A stretch of 64,000 nucleotides of DNA from Pseudobutyrivibrio sp. UBA1225 (GCA_002309345.1 DBWZ01000091.1:107428-171427), one strand, 5' to 3'; shown: positions 1-8,777, numbered from the stretch's first letter. Program-made: numbers and translations. The notes: generated from the letters alone by a model not told the origin.

Positions 1-2
1 AT

Positions 3-392
3 TTGAAGAGATGCAAGCCAATAATTGATGGCTGGTCAAATAATCAATTTATCAACCAACGGTCACAAATGCCATATAATCATTATAATATGATAAACCA
101 ACAATTGTTAAATAATCAATTTAACAATCAAGGAGTTCCACAAATGCAAACTAATACAGTTAACAACGTGAACTCCTTACCAAGGACAAATAACACTAAC
201 ACAGTGGGAATGAATGGAATGACTAACTCGAATTCACATTGGAACGATAATAATCCATTCATCAACCCATTGACACAACAGCCATATAATTGGTCTAATA
301 ATACGGGAACCCCAATAATGCAAACTAATACATATAACAATATGGTAGACTTACAGAAGTGGCAAAATAACGCACAAGGTCAACATCCATAA
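3..392 (+). CDS. Asn/Gln-rich protein, C-terminal part (5' end outside window)
   Basis: The reading frame is open from the window edge and ends at a TAA, so only the C-terminal ~129 residues are visible and the true start is probably upstream. The protein is almost entirely low-complexity, rich in Asn, Gln, Thr, Pro and Met. It contains an imperfect internal repeat: the heptads MQTNTVN and MQTNTYN, each preceded by a P-x-x-P or VP-type segment. There is no recognisable domain, membrane helix or cysteine motif in this part. A terminator follows 24 bases after the stop codon, which supports a real gene end. The function is unknown. An unstructured tail of a larger surface or regulatory protein is possible. 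Confidence 0.5.
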   Translation: MKRCKPIIDGWSNNQFINQRSQMPYNHYNMINQQLLNNQFNNQGVPQMQTNTVNNVNSLPRTNNTNTVGMNGMTNSNSHWNDNNPFINPLTQQPYNWSNNTGTPIMQTNTYNNMVDLQKWQNNAQGQHP

Positions 393-415
393 TTTGGGCA
401 ATTTCCACAAAATCA

Positions 416-462
416 AACCGTAGCCATTGACGTAAGTACAGGGCTGCGGTTATTATTTATTT
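416..462 (+). terminator. Rho-independent terminator of the Asn/Gln-rich gene
   Basis: A 10-bp stem (AACCGTAGCC pairing with GGCTGCGGTT, one G-U pair) is followed by an A/T-rich tail of TATTATTTATTT. It separates the first gene from the LacI-type regulator. Confidence 0.7.
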
Positions 463-467
463 AGGCT

Positions 468-491
468 GGAAACGTTCCCAGAAACGTTTCC
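468..491. promoter_or_regulatory. Tandem LacI-family operators (probable autoregulation)
   Basis: Two near-palindromes centred on ACGT lie head to tail: GGAAACGTTCC at 468-478 and GAAACGTTTCC at 481-491. Both fit the central-CG palindromes recognised by LacI/GalR/CcpA-type repressors. They lie 26-49 bases upstream of the regulator's start codon, so autoregulation is the simplest reading. No second copy was noticed upstream of the binding-protein gene. Confidence 0.6.
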
Positions 492-516
492 AAAAAGGTT
501 TTGGAAGGAAAATGAC

Positions 517-1521
517 ATGACAATTAAAGATATCGCACGCCTTGCAGGGGTTAGTGTCAGTACGGTTTCTAGGGTATTGAACAATCACCCTGATGTTAGC
601 GATACTGCCAAAGAAAAGGTTATGGCAGTAGTGGCAGAGCATAATTACATCCCAAATACTAGTGCTAGGGAATTGGGTAAATCAACCTCGGACAACATAG
701 GTGTTGTGGTGCGTGGTATGTCCAATCCTTTCTACACCAATATTCTTACGGTTATCGGTGATAGGATTGAAAAGGCAGGTTATACGATGGTCTTGCAGCA
801 GATTGGCTCCTCTGACGACGAGATTATGGCGGCAGCTTTGATGGAGCGAGAGAAAAGGTTGCTAGGACTGATTTTTCTGGGCGGAAAGCTTGACTACACG
901 AAGAAGCAGCTTTCAAGCATTAACGTCCCTTTTGTTTGCTGCACATTCTGGAATCAGTATGGCACCCTTGATAAGAATTCCTATTCAAGCGTCAGTATCG
1001 ACGACAATCAGGCAGCCTATAAGGCGGTGGAGCATCTGTACAATCAGGGACACAAGAAAATTGCGGTCCTTCTATCGGGGCCAGATGATGGTTCGGTCAG
1101 TCAAGTGAGATTCGCAGGATACACCAGAGCTCTTAATGATTTTGGCTTGGGGCTAGACAAGAATCTGATTATTTCAGTAAACAGCTTTGGGATTAAGGAT
1201 GCCTACGATGGTGTTAAGAAGTGGCTTAAAAAGGACAGAGATTTTACCGCGATATTTGCTATCTCAGATAACATGGCTATGGGAGCCATGAAGGCTCTTA
1301 GGGAAGCAGGCAAATCAATCCCTAAGGATGTGGCACTTATAGCAATCGATGGAATTGAGGCGTCGGAATACATGAATCCAGTTTTATCTACCTTGTGTCA
1401 GCCTATGGATGAGCTAGGAAGCGAGGCGGTAAAGCTGGTGGTGGACATAATCGAGGGAAGGGATGAGCACAAGCATGTGATTCTTCCAACCACCCTTAGA
1501 AAGGGTGAAACCCTCAAATAA
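517..1521 (+). CDS. LacI-family transcriptional regulator (probable maltose-locus regulator)
   Basis: A 334-residue LacI/GalR-type repressor. Residues 2-50 form the classic helix-turn-helix and hinge (TIKDIARLAGVSVSTVSRVL), followed by a periplasmic-binding-protein-like effector domain with the typical 'IGVVVRGMSNPFYTNI' opening. The family binds palindromic operators and is released by, or requires, a sugar-derived ligand. The start was chosen at 517 because an ATG at 513 runs into a stop at once and AAGGAA lies at a suitable distance. The gene sits directly upstream of a maltodextrin-type ABC transporter and amylomaltase and has its own operator pair. The MalR role is inferred from this neighbourhood; the effector cannot be read from sequence. 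Confidence 0.9.
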   Translation: MTIKDIARLAGVSVSTVSRVLNNHPDVSDTAKEKVMAVVAEHNYIPNTSARELGKSTSDNIGVVVRGMSNPFYTNILTVIGDRIEKAGYTMVLQQIGSSDDEIMAAALMEREKRLLGLIFLGGKLDYTKKQLSSINVPFVCCTFWNQYGTLDKNSYSSVSIDDNQAAYKAVEHLYNQGHKKIAVLLSGPDDGSVSQVRFAGYTRALNDFGLGLDKNLIISVNSFGIKDAYDGVKKWLKKDRDFTAIFAISDNMAMGAMKALREAGKSIPKDVALIAIDGIEASEYMNPVLSTLCQPMDELGSEAVKLVVDIIEGRDEHKHVILPTTLRKGETLK

Positions 1522-1600
1522 ATCACAACTTTCTGCTGGCAGGAATACGGATTGCCTGAAGAAAGTCACAGGCATTAGTGGGAGGTTTTTTCAGGATTTT

Positions 1601-1624
1601 ACATGGGGCTATCTCATGTTTTAT
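1601..1624 (+). terminator. Possible weak terminator between regulator and binding-protein gene
   Basis: A short stem, ACATGGG pairing with CTCATGT with one wobble, is followed by TTTAT. It lies in the 165-base gap that otherwise holds the leader of the binding-protein gene. The stem is short, so this could be part of the leader rather than a terminator. Confidence 0.3.
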
Positions 1625-1686
1625 CAAAGTAAGTTTTTAAGGGCTTACTCAATAACTATTTATTTCAAAAAAAGGAGAGTGTAAAG

Positions 1687-2982
1687 ATGAAGATTAAGAA
1701 TGTATTGGCTCTAGGGTTAGTTGCGACGATGGCTGTTGCTGCATTTGTAGGATGCGGTGACAAAGGCAAGGATTCCGCAGGTGCGGATGGCAAAGGAAAG
1801 GTATATTACCTTAACTTCAAGCCAGAGGCTGATGAAGCTTGGCAAGAGATTGCAAAGCAGTACACTGATGAGACAGGCGTAGAGGTTTCAGTTATCACAG
1901 CTGCTTCTGGTAAATACGAAGAGACTTTGGCATCAGAGATTACAAAGGATGAAGCGCCTACATTGTTCCAGGTTAACGGTCCTGTTGGTCTTGCTAACTG
2001 GAAGGATTATTGCTACGACTTGAAGGATTCATCTCTTTACAAAGAGTTAACAAGTGATTCATTTGCATTATACGATGACGATGCAGTTGCAGGTATCGCA
2101 TATGTAATTGAGTCTTATGGAATTATCGTAAATACGGAATTATTAGATAAGGCTGGATACAAGCTTGAAGATATCGCTAGCTTTGACGATTTAAAGAAGG
2201 TTGCCGAGGATATTACAGCTCGCAAGGATGAACTTGGCTTCGCTGCTTTCACATCAGCTGGTATGGATGGTTCTTCTGACTGGAGATTCAAGACACACCT
2301 TGCAAACCTTCCTATCTACTTCGAATATCAGGACAAGAAAATAGATTCAACAGATGCTATCGAAGGTAAGTATCTTGATAACTATAAGAACATTTGGGAT
2401 CTCTACATCAACAACGCTACTTGCAAACCAGCAGATTTAGCTGGCAAGACAGGAGATGATGCTGAAAACGAATTCGCATCTGGAGAGGCAGTGTTCTACC
2501 AGAATGGTTCATGGGAATACAAGAATCTTACTGACAAGGGCATGAAGGATGATCAGCTTGCAATGATTCCAATCTATATTGGCGCAGGTGATGAGGCTAA
2601 TCAGGGACTTTGCACAGGTACAGAGAATTATTGGTGCGTAAATGCAGAGGCATCAGAGGAAGATATTCAGGCTACTATCGATTTCCTTACATGGATGGTT
2701 ACATCAGATGCAGGTACAAAGATGCTTGCTGACAACATCGGTGTAATTCCTTTCAAGAAGGCAGCAGACACAACAAACCTCTTTGTTCTTAACGATAGAA
2801 AGTACACAGAAGATGGTAAGACACCAGTGTCATGGAACTTTACTACAATGCCATCTGAAGAGTGGAAGAACGGCGTAGGTTCTGCACTTACAGCTTATGC
2901 GGCAGGCACAGGTAAATGGGACGATGTAGTTAAGGCATTCGTAGATGGATGGGCTTCAGAGTACAAAGCTGCAAACAACTAA
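1687..2982 (+). CDS. Sugar ABC transporter substrate-binding lipoprotein (MalE-like)
   Basis: A 431-residue extracytoplasmic solute-binding protein of the family-1 (maltose/multiple sugar) type. The signal peptide ends in the lipobox FVGC, which makes Cys23 the lipidated residue. The mature part has the usual bilobal features, including 'EITKDEAPTLFQVNGP' and 'FASGEAVFYQNGSWE', the latter typical of oligosaccharide binders. A strong AAGGAGAG site precedes the ATG. It is the first gene of the transport set and is followed by a hairpin that probably lowers read-through into the permease genes, giving more binding protein than permease. The maltodextrin ligand is inferred from the linked 4-alpha-glucanotransferase; another alpha-glucan oligomer is possible. 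Confidence 0.88.
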   Translation: MKIKNVLALGLVATMAVAAFVGCGDKGKDSAGADGKGKVYYLNFKPEADEAWQEIAKQYTDETGVEVSVITAASGKYEETLASEITKDEAPTLFQVNGPVGLANWKDYCYDLKDSSLYKELTSDSFALYDDDAVAGIAYVIESYGIIVNTELLDKAGYKLEDIASFDDLKKVAEDITARKDELGFAAFTSAGMDGSSDWRFKTHLANLPIYFEYQDKKIDSTDAIEGKYLDNYKNIWDLYINNATCKPADLAGKTGDDAENEFASGEAVFYQNGSWEYKNLTDKGMKDDQLAMIPIYIGAGDEANQGLCTGTENYWCVNAEASEEDIQATIDFLTWMVTSDAGTKMLADNIGVIPFKKAADTTNLFVLNDRKYTEDGKTPVSWNFTTMPSEEWKNGVGSALTAYAAGTGKWDDVVKAFVDGWASEYKAANN

Positions 2983-3027
2983 TTAGATATAGGCTTAGTC
3001 AATAAGTTTATCAAAATTTTCTTTCCA

Positions 3028-3057
3028 GGAGGGCGAGGCCTAACGCCCTCCATTTTT
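3028..3057 (+). terminator. Attenuating hairpin between binding-protein and permease genes
   Basis: A perfect 8-bp GC-rich stem (GGAGGGCG / CGCCCTCC) is followed by ATTTTT. Its position after the binding-protein gene suggests partial termination that sets the ratio of binding protein to permease. Confidence 0.75.
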
Positions 3058-3118
3058 AAACTATAGGGATTGTGAAAATTTGGCATTAGCAGGAGAGCAA
3101 TCTAGGAAGGATTTATTT

Positions 3119-3970
3119 ATGGAAAAAGCTATACGAAGATATTGGCCGATTTTTGTGCTGCCAACACTTGCAGCATTTTGCATTGGATTTATTTATCCAT
3201 TCGTTCAAGGTTTATACTTATCATTTTGCAAATTTACAACTATCAAAAAAGCTACATTTAACGGAATAGATAATTACGCGTACGCAATTCAGGATTCGGG
3301 CTTTTGGCATTCGTTCTGGTTCACTGCGCTTTTTACTGTAGTATCTACAGTGCTAATAAATGTTATTGCATTTGCCATTGCCCTAGCACTTACAAGCAAG
3401 ATAAAGGGTTCAAATGTTTTTAGAACGGTATTTTTCATGCCAAACCTTATTGGCGGTATTGTCCTAGGATACATTTGGCAGATACTATTAAATTGCGCTT
3501 TATCACTTTTACAAAAGCCGCTGCTTGCGCTGAATGCAACCTACGGTTTCATCGGTCTTATTATACTGATGTGCTGGCAGCAAATCGGTTATATGATGAT
3601 AATTTATATTGCTGGATTGCAGTCTATTCCAGATGACTACATTGAGGCTGCAAAAATTGATGGTGCTACAAACAGACAGGTTCTTTTTAGAATCAAAATA
3701 CCAAATGTAATGCCATCTATCACAATATGTACTTTCCTTACAATCACAAACGGATTCAAGTTGTTTGATCAGAACCTTGCTTTGACAGGTGGCGAACCAG
3801 CACATGCATCAGAGATGCTCGCGCTAGATATCTATAACACCTTCTACAGCCGTACAGGTCCTCAGTGGAAGGGCTACGGTCAAGCCAAGGCGGTGATTTT
3901 CTGTATTATGGTTATCATTATCTCCATGATTCAGCTGAAATTTACTAAATCAAGGGAGGTGCAGCAGTAA
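3119..3970 (+). CDS. Sugar ABC transporter permease (MalF-like)
   Basis: A 283-residue inner-membrane permease of the binding-protein-dependent transport superfamily with about six hydrophobic helices, beginning with 'WPIFVLPTLAAFCIGFIYPF'. The cytoplasmic EAA loop, which contacts the ATPase, reads EAAKIDGATNRQVLFRIKIP. The reading frame is open from 3080, but the ATG at 3119 is preferred because AGGAAGG lies 8 bases upstream and because homologues start close to the first helix. The stop codon overlaps the start of the next permease by one base (TAATG), so the pair is translationally coupled. No ATP-binding subunit is encoded nearby; a shared ATPase such as MsmK must be supplied from elsewhere (inference). 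Confidence 0.9.
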   Translation: MEKAIRRYWPIFVLPTLAAFCIGFIYPFVQGLYLSFCKFTTIKKATFNGIDNYAYAIQDSGFWHSFWFTALFTVVSTVLINVIAFAIALALTSKIKGSNVFRTVFFMPNLIGGIVLGYIWQILLNCALSLLQKPLLALNATYGFIGLIILMCWQQIGYMMIIYIAGLQSIPDDYIEAAKIDGATNRQVLFRIKIPNVMPSITICTFLTITNGFKLFDQNLALTGGEPAHASEMLALDIYNTFYSRTGPQWKGYGQAKAVIFCIMVIIISMIQLKFTKSREVQQ

Positions 3971-4812
3971 TGAAAACAAGAGAAAATATAGCACGAAAAA
4001 TCGTTTTTGTTATACTTTGCATCTTGGCGATAGCGTGGATTTATCCTGTGTTTATGATTCTTATCAACTCTCTAAAAGGAGAGACATTCATTAGCACATC
4101 CTCAGTATTTCAGTTGCCAAACGCCAAGAGCTTTACAGGACTTAACAACTATACAAACGCCCTTAGTTCCAAGGGATTTGCGGCAGCCTTTGGCTATAGC
4201 CTGATTATTACTCTAACATCAGATGTACTTATTTTGGTCGGCACTTCCATGTGCGCTTGGTACATAACGAGAGTGAATAACTTCTTGTCAAAGCTATGCT
4301 ACGCCCTGTTTGTATTTTCGATGGTAGTTCCATTCCAGATGCTTATGTTTACGCTTTCGTCTACTGCGGACAGGCTGGATTTGGACACTCCGTTTAACAT
4401 CTGCATCATCTACTTGGGATTTGGTGCCGGGCTAGCGGTATTTATGTTTACGGGCTTTATGAAATCAATTCCACTTGAGATAGAGGAAGCGGCAATGATT
4501 GATGGATGTAATCCAATCCAGACATTCTTCCAGATTGTGCTTCCTATCTTAAAGCCAACACTTATTTCAGTTGCAATTCTAGAGACGATGTGGCTGTGGA
4601 ACGATTATCTGTTGCCTTACTTAGTTCTTGATAGAAAGAAGTACATGACAATACCTATTCTTATTCAGTACTTTAGAGGAAGCTACGGTCACGTTGAGAT
4701 GGGACCGATGATGGCTTGTATCATGATGACGGTACTTCCAATCATAATCATGTACATCTGCCTGCAGAAATACATCATAAAAGGTGTTATTGCAGGAGCT
4801 GTAAAGGGGTAG
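3970..4812 (+). CDS. Sugar ABC transporter permease (MalG-like)
   Basis: A 280-residue partner permease with about six membrane helices. The EAA loop is present as EEAAMIDGCNPIQTFFQIVL, and a C-terminal helix precedes a short tail ending GVIAGAVKG, which is typical of MalG-type subunits. It starts inside the stop codon of the upstream permease and is followed after 10 bases by the amylomaltase gene with an AGGAG site. The two permeases form the heterodimeric channel for the substrate delivered by the lipoprotein. Confidence 0.9.
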   Translation: MKTRENIARKIVFVILCILAIAWIYPVFMILINSLKGETFISTSSVFQLPNAKSFTGLNNYTNALSSKGFAAAFGYSLIITLTSDVLILVGTSMCAWYITRVNNFLSKLCYALFVFSMVVPFQMLMFTLSSTADRLDLDTPFNICIIYLGFGAGLAVFMFTGFMKSIPLEIEEAAMIDGCNPIQTFFQIVLPILKPTLISVAILETMWLWNDYLLPYLVLDRKKYMTIPILIQYFRGSYGHVEMGPMMACIMMTVLPIIIMYICLQKYIIKGVIAGAVKG

Positions 4813-4822
4813 GAGAAAAACA

Positions 4823-6337
4823 ATGAAAAGAAGTAGTGGAATTTTATTGCCTATATCTTCGTTGCCATCACCTTATGGAATCGGAACCTTTGGAAAAGCG
4901 GCGTATAAGTTTGCGGATTTTTTGAAGGCAGCAGGTCAGAAATACTGGCAGATGCTACCTTTGGGGCAGACTAGTTATGGAGACAGTCCATATCAGTGCT
5001 TTTCAACTTTTGCAGGCAATCCTTACTACATCGATTTGGAAATGCTCATCAAGGATGGATTGCTCACCAAAAAAGAGGTGGAATCAGAAAGCTGGGGAAC
5101 CAATCCTAGATATGTTGATTACGGACAGATTTATACTAGCCGATTCAAGATTTTGGAGAAGGCAAAGGAGAGAGGCTACAAGGATTCTCTCGGGGAAATT
5201 TCTCACTTTAAAAAGAAAAATCCATGGGTGGAAAACTATGGATTGTTTATGGCTATTAAAAAGCACTTTGGTCAGCTGAGCTGGCAGGAATGGCCGGAGG
5301 ATGATATTCGTCTTCACAAATCCGCGGCAGTCGAAAAGTACAAGAAAGAACTAAAGGACGATATAGAGTTCTATATCTTTGTCCAATATCTGTTTTTCAA
5401 GCAGTGGAATGCCCTCAAGAGGTATATCAATGATTTGGGGATAGAAATCATAGGAGACTTGCCTATTTATGTGGCGCTTGATTCCTGTGATGTATGGGCA
5501 GAACCAGAATTTTTCAGCTTGGATGACGAAAACTATCCAGTGGAGGTGTCTGGCGTGCCACCAGATTATTTCAGCAAAACGGGGCAGCTTTGGGGCAATC
5601 CATGCTATGACTGGAAGGCTCTCAAGAAGGATGGCTATCGTTGGTGGATTAGGAGAATTGAGGGGGCCACAAAGCTCTACGATGTTCTTAGAATCGACCA
5701 CTTTAGGGGCTTTGACGAATACTGGGCGGTGCCTTATGGCCAAAAGACAGCCAAGAAGGGCAAATGGAAGAAGGGGCCTGGAATGGATTTGGTAGGACTT
5801 CTTTCCAAGACATTCCCTAAGACTCAGTTTATTGCAGAGGATTTGGGAGAGCCATCACCTACCGTTGTAAAACTTCTTCAGGACAGTGGATGGCCTGGCA
5901 TGAAGGTGCTAGAGTTTGCCTTTGATTCGGGCGAGGCCAACAACTATCAGCCTCATACCTACGACAAAAACTGCGTTTGCTACACTGGCACCCACGACAA
6001 TGCCACAATTATGGAGTGGTACGAGGAAGCGGATAAAAAGGACAAGGATTATGCCAGCAAGTATCTCGGAATCTCCAAGGGCGATGAGTTTAACTGGGGC
6101 ATGATTCGCGGTGGAATGTGCTCGGTCGCAGATTTGTTCGTAGCTCAGATGCAGGACTACCTAGGCCTTGGCAAGTACAACAGAATCAACGTCCCTGGGA
6201 CAGACAGTGGTAACTGGCAGTGGAGACTTTTGGCCAAGGAACTTAAGTCAGACCTAGCCAAAAAAATCCTAGAAATGACTATAATGTATGAACGAACCAA
6301 GAAACCCGTCACAAAGTCCAAAAAGAAGCGCAAATAG
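4823..6337 (+). CDS. malQ: 4-alpha-glucanotransferase (amylomaltase, GH77)
   Basis: A 504-residue GH77 enzyme of the usual length. It transfers alpha-1,4-glucan segments between maltodextrins and releases glucose in the cytoplasm. Family signatures are clear: 'SGILLPISSLPSPYGIGTFG' at the N terminus, the catalytic Asp in 'VLRIDHFRGFDEYW', the acid/base Glu in 'FIAEDLGEPSP', and the third acidic residue in 'TGTHDNATIMEW'. The C terminus ends in a basic tail. It is the last gene of the maltodextrin transport operon, 10 bases after the second permease, so imported oligosaccharides would be processed directly. A strong bidirectional terminator follows. Confidence 0.96.
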   Translation: MKRSSGILLPISSLPSPYGIGTFGKAAYKFADFLKAAGQKYWQMLPLGQTSYGDSPYQCFSTFAGNPYYIDLEMLIKDGLLTKKEVESESWGTNPRYVDYGQIYTSRFKILEKAKERGYKDSLGEISHFKKKNPWVENYGLFMAIKKHFGQLSWQEWPEDDIRLHKSAAVEKYKKELKDDIEFYIFVQYLFFKQWNALKRYINDLGIEIIGDLPIYVALDSCDVWAEPEFFSLDDENYPVEVSGVPPDYFSKTGQLWGNPCYDWKALKKDGYRWWIRRIEGATKLYDVLRIDHFRGFDEYWAVPYGQKTAKKGKWKKGPGMDLVGLLSKTFPKTQFIAEDLGEPSPTVVKLLQDSGWPGMKVLEFAFDSGEANNYQPHTYDKNCVCYTGTHDNATIMEWYEEADKKDKDYASKYLGISKGDEFNWGMIRGGMCSVADLFVAQMQDYLGLGKYNRINVPGTDSGNWQWRLLAKELKSDLAKKILEMTIMYERTKKPVTKSKKKRK

Positions 6338-6392
6338 ACTGATACTATTCACAGACGCGATTGTCCGGCCCGCCCTTCTTCTAAAATAAAAG

Positions 6393-6430
6393 AGGATTCA
6401 GTGATTATCCGAGGATAATCACTGAATCCT
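6393..6430. terminator. Bidirectional terminator, perfect 18-bp stem
   Basis: Two perfectly complementary 18-base arms (6393-6410 and 6413-6430) are separated by two bases. The right side is followed by GTTCTTTTTT and the left side is preceded by an A-rich tract, so it can end both the amylomaltase transcript and the convergent gene at 6483-7025. Confidence 0.9.
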
Positions 6431-6482
6431 GTTCTTTTTTAGGGGAGTTTTTTAACAGTCCCTTTTTGCAATATTCATACGA

Positions 6483-7025
6483 TTAACTAATATAATAAGT
6501 TACCTTAGACAACTGGCCATTAGTTAAATAAATAAAAACTATAGTGTCACCACAATTGTATGCCAGAAAGTCATTACTTTCTGATATAGGAGTTCCAGTA
6601 ATACGCTTCTTTAAATCATTAACAGTAATTTTCATACCAATTCTGAGGTTATCACCTATTACGGCATTAGAACCGGTCACTTCAATAGAAGTTATTTTAT
6701 ATGAATTTCCACTTGAAACTGTATTCATCTTCACGTCTGATTGACCATAGTTATACTCCCTTCCATAATTAGTATCAACAGCATGAAAATCTTTAAATAT
6801 AGACGCCAAATTCCAATGAACTGAACTGAAATCGTTGGTAATGCGAGTGCCATTTAATAAAAGTAAACTGTCATATATACCAAAGAGTTCAGATGGTCTA
6901 TAAACAGTTTTTGCTTCCACCACTTTTCCTTCGTGGGTAGTTACTGTAACGTTTGTTCCATTACTGTAGCCTACAGCAAGCGCCATAGATGCCATTAAAG
7001 TAGCAGCTAAAATTCGTTTTTTCAT
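6483..7025 (-). CDS. Exported protein of unknown function
   Basis: A 180-residue protein with an N-terminal signal peptide (MKKRILAATLMASMALAVGY) and no lipobox cysteine, so it is probably secreted or exposed. The start at 7025 was chosen over an upstream in-frame ATG at 7085 because AGGAGG sits six to seven bases before it and the signal peptide begins there. The mature part is rich in Ser, Asn and Thr and ends in a hydrophobic strand-rich segment ('GDTIVFIYLTNGQLSKVTYY'). That general shape resembles the end of the lipoprotein at 62810-63343 (an 'NGTELNF...DGDSLTSIQY' ending), but I would not claim homology. It is convergent with the amylomaltase gene and divergent from the lipoprotein at 7313. 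Confidence 0.6.
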   Translation of the reverse strand: MKKRILAATLMASMALAVGYSNGTNVTVTTHEGKVVEAKTVYRPSELFGIYDSLLLLNGTRITNDFSSVHWNLASIFKDFHAVDTNYGREYNYGQSDVKMNTVSSGNSYKITSIEVTGSNAVIGDNLRIGMKITVNDLKKRITGTPISESNDFLAYNCGDTIVFIYLTNGQLSKVTYYIS

Positions 7026-7225
7026 TTTTGTACCTCCTAAATAGTTGCATATTTTCGACTCCTTAATAATGGAGTCGGATAACACTTACATATATATATC
7101 AATAAAAAAAAATTTTTTTTTCCATTTTTTGAAAAAAATTCAAATTTTAGGGAAATTTTTCAACAGCCCCCGAGTATAGAAGAAGCGACACTTGGCATTG
7201 AATAGTAACAATAGACGTGGTTTCT

Positions 7226-7254
7226 TTGCGTTAATTATTACGGTGTGTTACAAT
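7226..7254 (+). promoter_or_regulatory. Promoter for the trigger-factor-like lipoprotein gene
   Basis: A -35 of TTGCGT and a -10 of TACAAT are separated by 17 bases. The start codon follows about 58 bases downstream, after an AGGAGGA ribosome binding site. Confidence 0.55.
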
Positions 7255-7312
7255 ACAGAGGTTTTAACAACGCTGTAGACGGTAATACTCGGAATTAGGA
7301 GGATAATCACAT

Positions 7313-8746
7313 ATGAAAAAAAGATTAGTGGCAGGTGTATTAGCTGGAATCCTTGCTATTTCAGCTGTAGCCTGTGGAGATAAAGGTAAAAAGGACGCAG
7401 AAAAGGACGTAGCTCCAATAGAATATGATGTAAAAGACTATGTTAAGCTTGGAGACTACAAGGGTATCGAGGTTACAGTTGAAGGTCAGTACGAGTATAC
7501 TGACGAGGGCTTCGACCAGTACATGAATGAGCAGCTTCTGGATATGGGCTTATATGCAGAAGACAAAAGCAAGACCACGGTCGAAGAGGATTCAATAGTT
7601 AACGTTGATTATGTGGGCTCTAAGGACGATGTGCCATTTGATAACGGCTCAGCCGAAGATCAAAACATCGATATCAAGAACAATGGCGCCGCTGGTGGCG
7701 GTGGATATATTCCAGGCTTTAGTGAAGGCCTTGTAGGTCATAGTGTTGGCGAAGAAGTGGCATACGATGTCAAATTTCCAGATGACTATGGCAATAAGGA
7801 TTTGGCAGGACAGACAGTTGTATTTACCTTCCAGATTAACTATATCGCAAAGCCAATCGAGAAAACGTCTGACCTTACAGACGAAATAGTATCTAAGTAT
7901 TTTGCTCCTCAGACACCAAGTGCTGATGAATCAAACTCAGAGGATAAAGACTCAGATGGTAAAGATTCAGGGGACAAAGACTCAAAGGACAAAGACTCAA
8001 AGGACAAAGATTCAGATAGCAAAGACTCAAAGGACAAAGATTCAGATAGCAAAGACTCAGAGGATAAAGACTCAAAAGATAAAGATTCAAAGGATGAAGC
8101 TTCCGACAAAAAAGATGATAAAGCTCAGTCAGATACTGAAATAACAATGACAGTAGATGAATTCTTGGAAAACGCCAAGGCAGAATACAAGAGCATGTTA
8201 GAAGAGAATCTTGAAAGTGATAAGCAGCAGGCTGTTGCCGACGCAGTTGTAAAAAACAGCACTGTTTCAAAGGTTCCAAAGGGACTTCTTCAGGCGAGAA
8301 TCGACGCTGCTGTTCAAGTGCAGGAAGAGATGATTCGCAAGCAGACTGGCGATAAGAAAGCCACACTGAAGAAATATTGCGAGCAGATGGGTACTGACTA
8401 TGAAGAGATTATGGACAGTCTGAAATCTGACATGAAGAAATCAACCAAGACAGAACTTGTTTGGCAGGCAATAGCTGAGGCAGAGGGCTTAAAGATTGAT
8501 GACAAGGAATTCAATTCCTTCGTTAAAAACTTATCTTCAATGTATGGCTACGAGGATGAAAAGGCTTTATACAAAGCATTTTCGGTTCCTGGTTACGATG
8601 GAGAAAGATATTTTAAATTGCTATTCCTCAACCGTCAGGCAGCAGATTTCTGCATAGAAAATGCTGTGTTTAATCAGGTAGAGGCCACAAATGATGATGA
8701 AGCCGAAGAAGGTGATGGACTAGATCCACAACCGTCAGACAATTAG
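7313..8746 (+). CDS. Trigger-factor-like lipoprotein with FKBP domain (extracytoplasmic foldase)
   Basis: A 477-residue lipoprotein: the signal peptide ends in AVAC, with lipidated Cys21. Residues ~95-185 form an FKBP-type peptidyl-prolyl isomerase domain, with 'VNVDYVGSKDDVPFDNGSAE', 'IPGFSEGLVGHSVGEEV' and 'VVFTFQINYI'. Residues ~275-455 resemble the C-terminal arms of trigger factor ('VPKGLLQARIDAAVQVQEEM'). Cytoplasmic trigger factor binds ribosomes through an N-terminal domain; that domain is absent here and is replaced by a lipid anchor, so a role in folding secreted proteins outside the membrane is inferred. Residues ~208-268 are a Lys/Asp/Ser repeat linker. The gene is upstream of the SCIFF and SecDF genes, which fits a secretion context. 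Confidence 0.8.
   Translation: MKKRLVAGVLAGILAISAVACGDKGKKDAEKDVAPIEYDVKDYVKLGDYKGIEVTVEGQYEYTDEGFDQYMNEQLLDMGLYAEDKSKTTVEEDSIVNVDYVGSKDDVPFDNGSAEDQNIDIKNNGAAGGGGYIPGFSEGLVGHSVGEEVAYDVKFPDDYGNKDLAGQTVVFTFQINYIAKPIEKTSDLTDEIVSKYFAPQTPSADESNSEDKDSDGKDSGDKDSKDKDSKDKDSDSKDSKDKDSDSKDSEDKDSKDKDSKDEASDKKDDKAQSDTEITMTVDEFLENAKAEYKSMLEENLESDKQQAVADAVVKNSTVSKVPKGLLQARIDAAVQVQEEMIRKQTGDKKATLKKYCEQMGTDYEEIMDSLKSDMKKSTKTELVWQAIAEAEGLKIDDKEFNSFVKNLSSMYGYEDEKALYKAFSVPGYDGERYFKLLFLNRQAADFCIENAVFNQVEATNDDEAEEGDGLDPQPSDN
7942..8106 (+). repeat. Tandem short repeats encoding a KDS/KDKDS linker
   Basis: About 165 bases of degenerate 6- and 12-base units (variants of AAAGACTCA and AAGGACAAAGAC) encode a run of Lys-Asp-Ser, Asp-Ser-Lys and similar triplets. 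The repeat is in frame and probably varies in length between strains by slipped-strand mispairing. Confidence 0.75.
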
Positions 8747-8777
8747 GAAGGGACTTCCTATTTTAGGGAACCTGTAG

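Noticed and set aside
1522..1686. LacI-type operator in front of the binding-protein gene
   Set aside because: No ACGT-centred palindrome was found there; the only inverted pair (AGTAAG/CTTACT near 1628-1649) is too weak.
7893..8366. Long antisense frames opposite the KDS repeat
   Set aside because: Low-complexity Leu/Ser-rich mirror images of the Lys/Asp/Ser repeat, without start signals.
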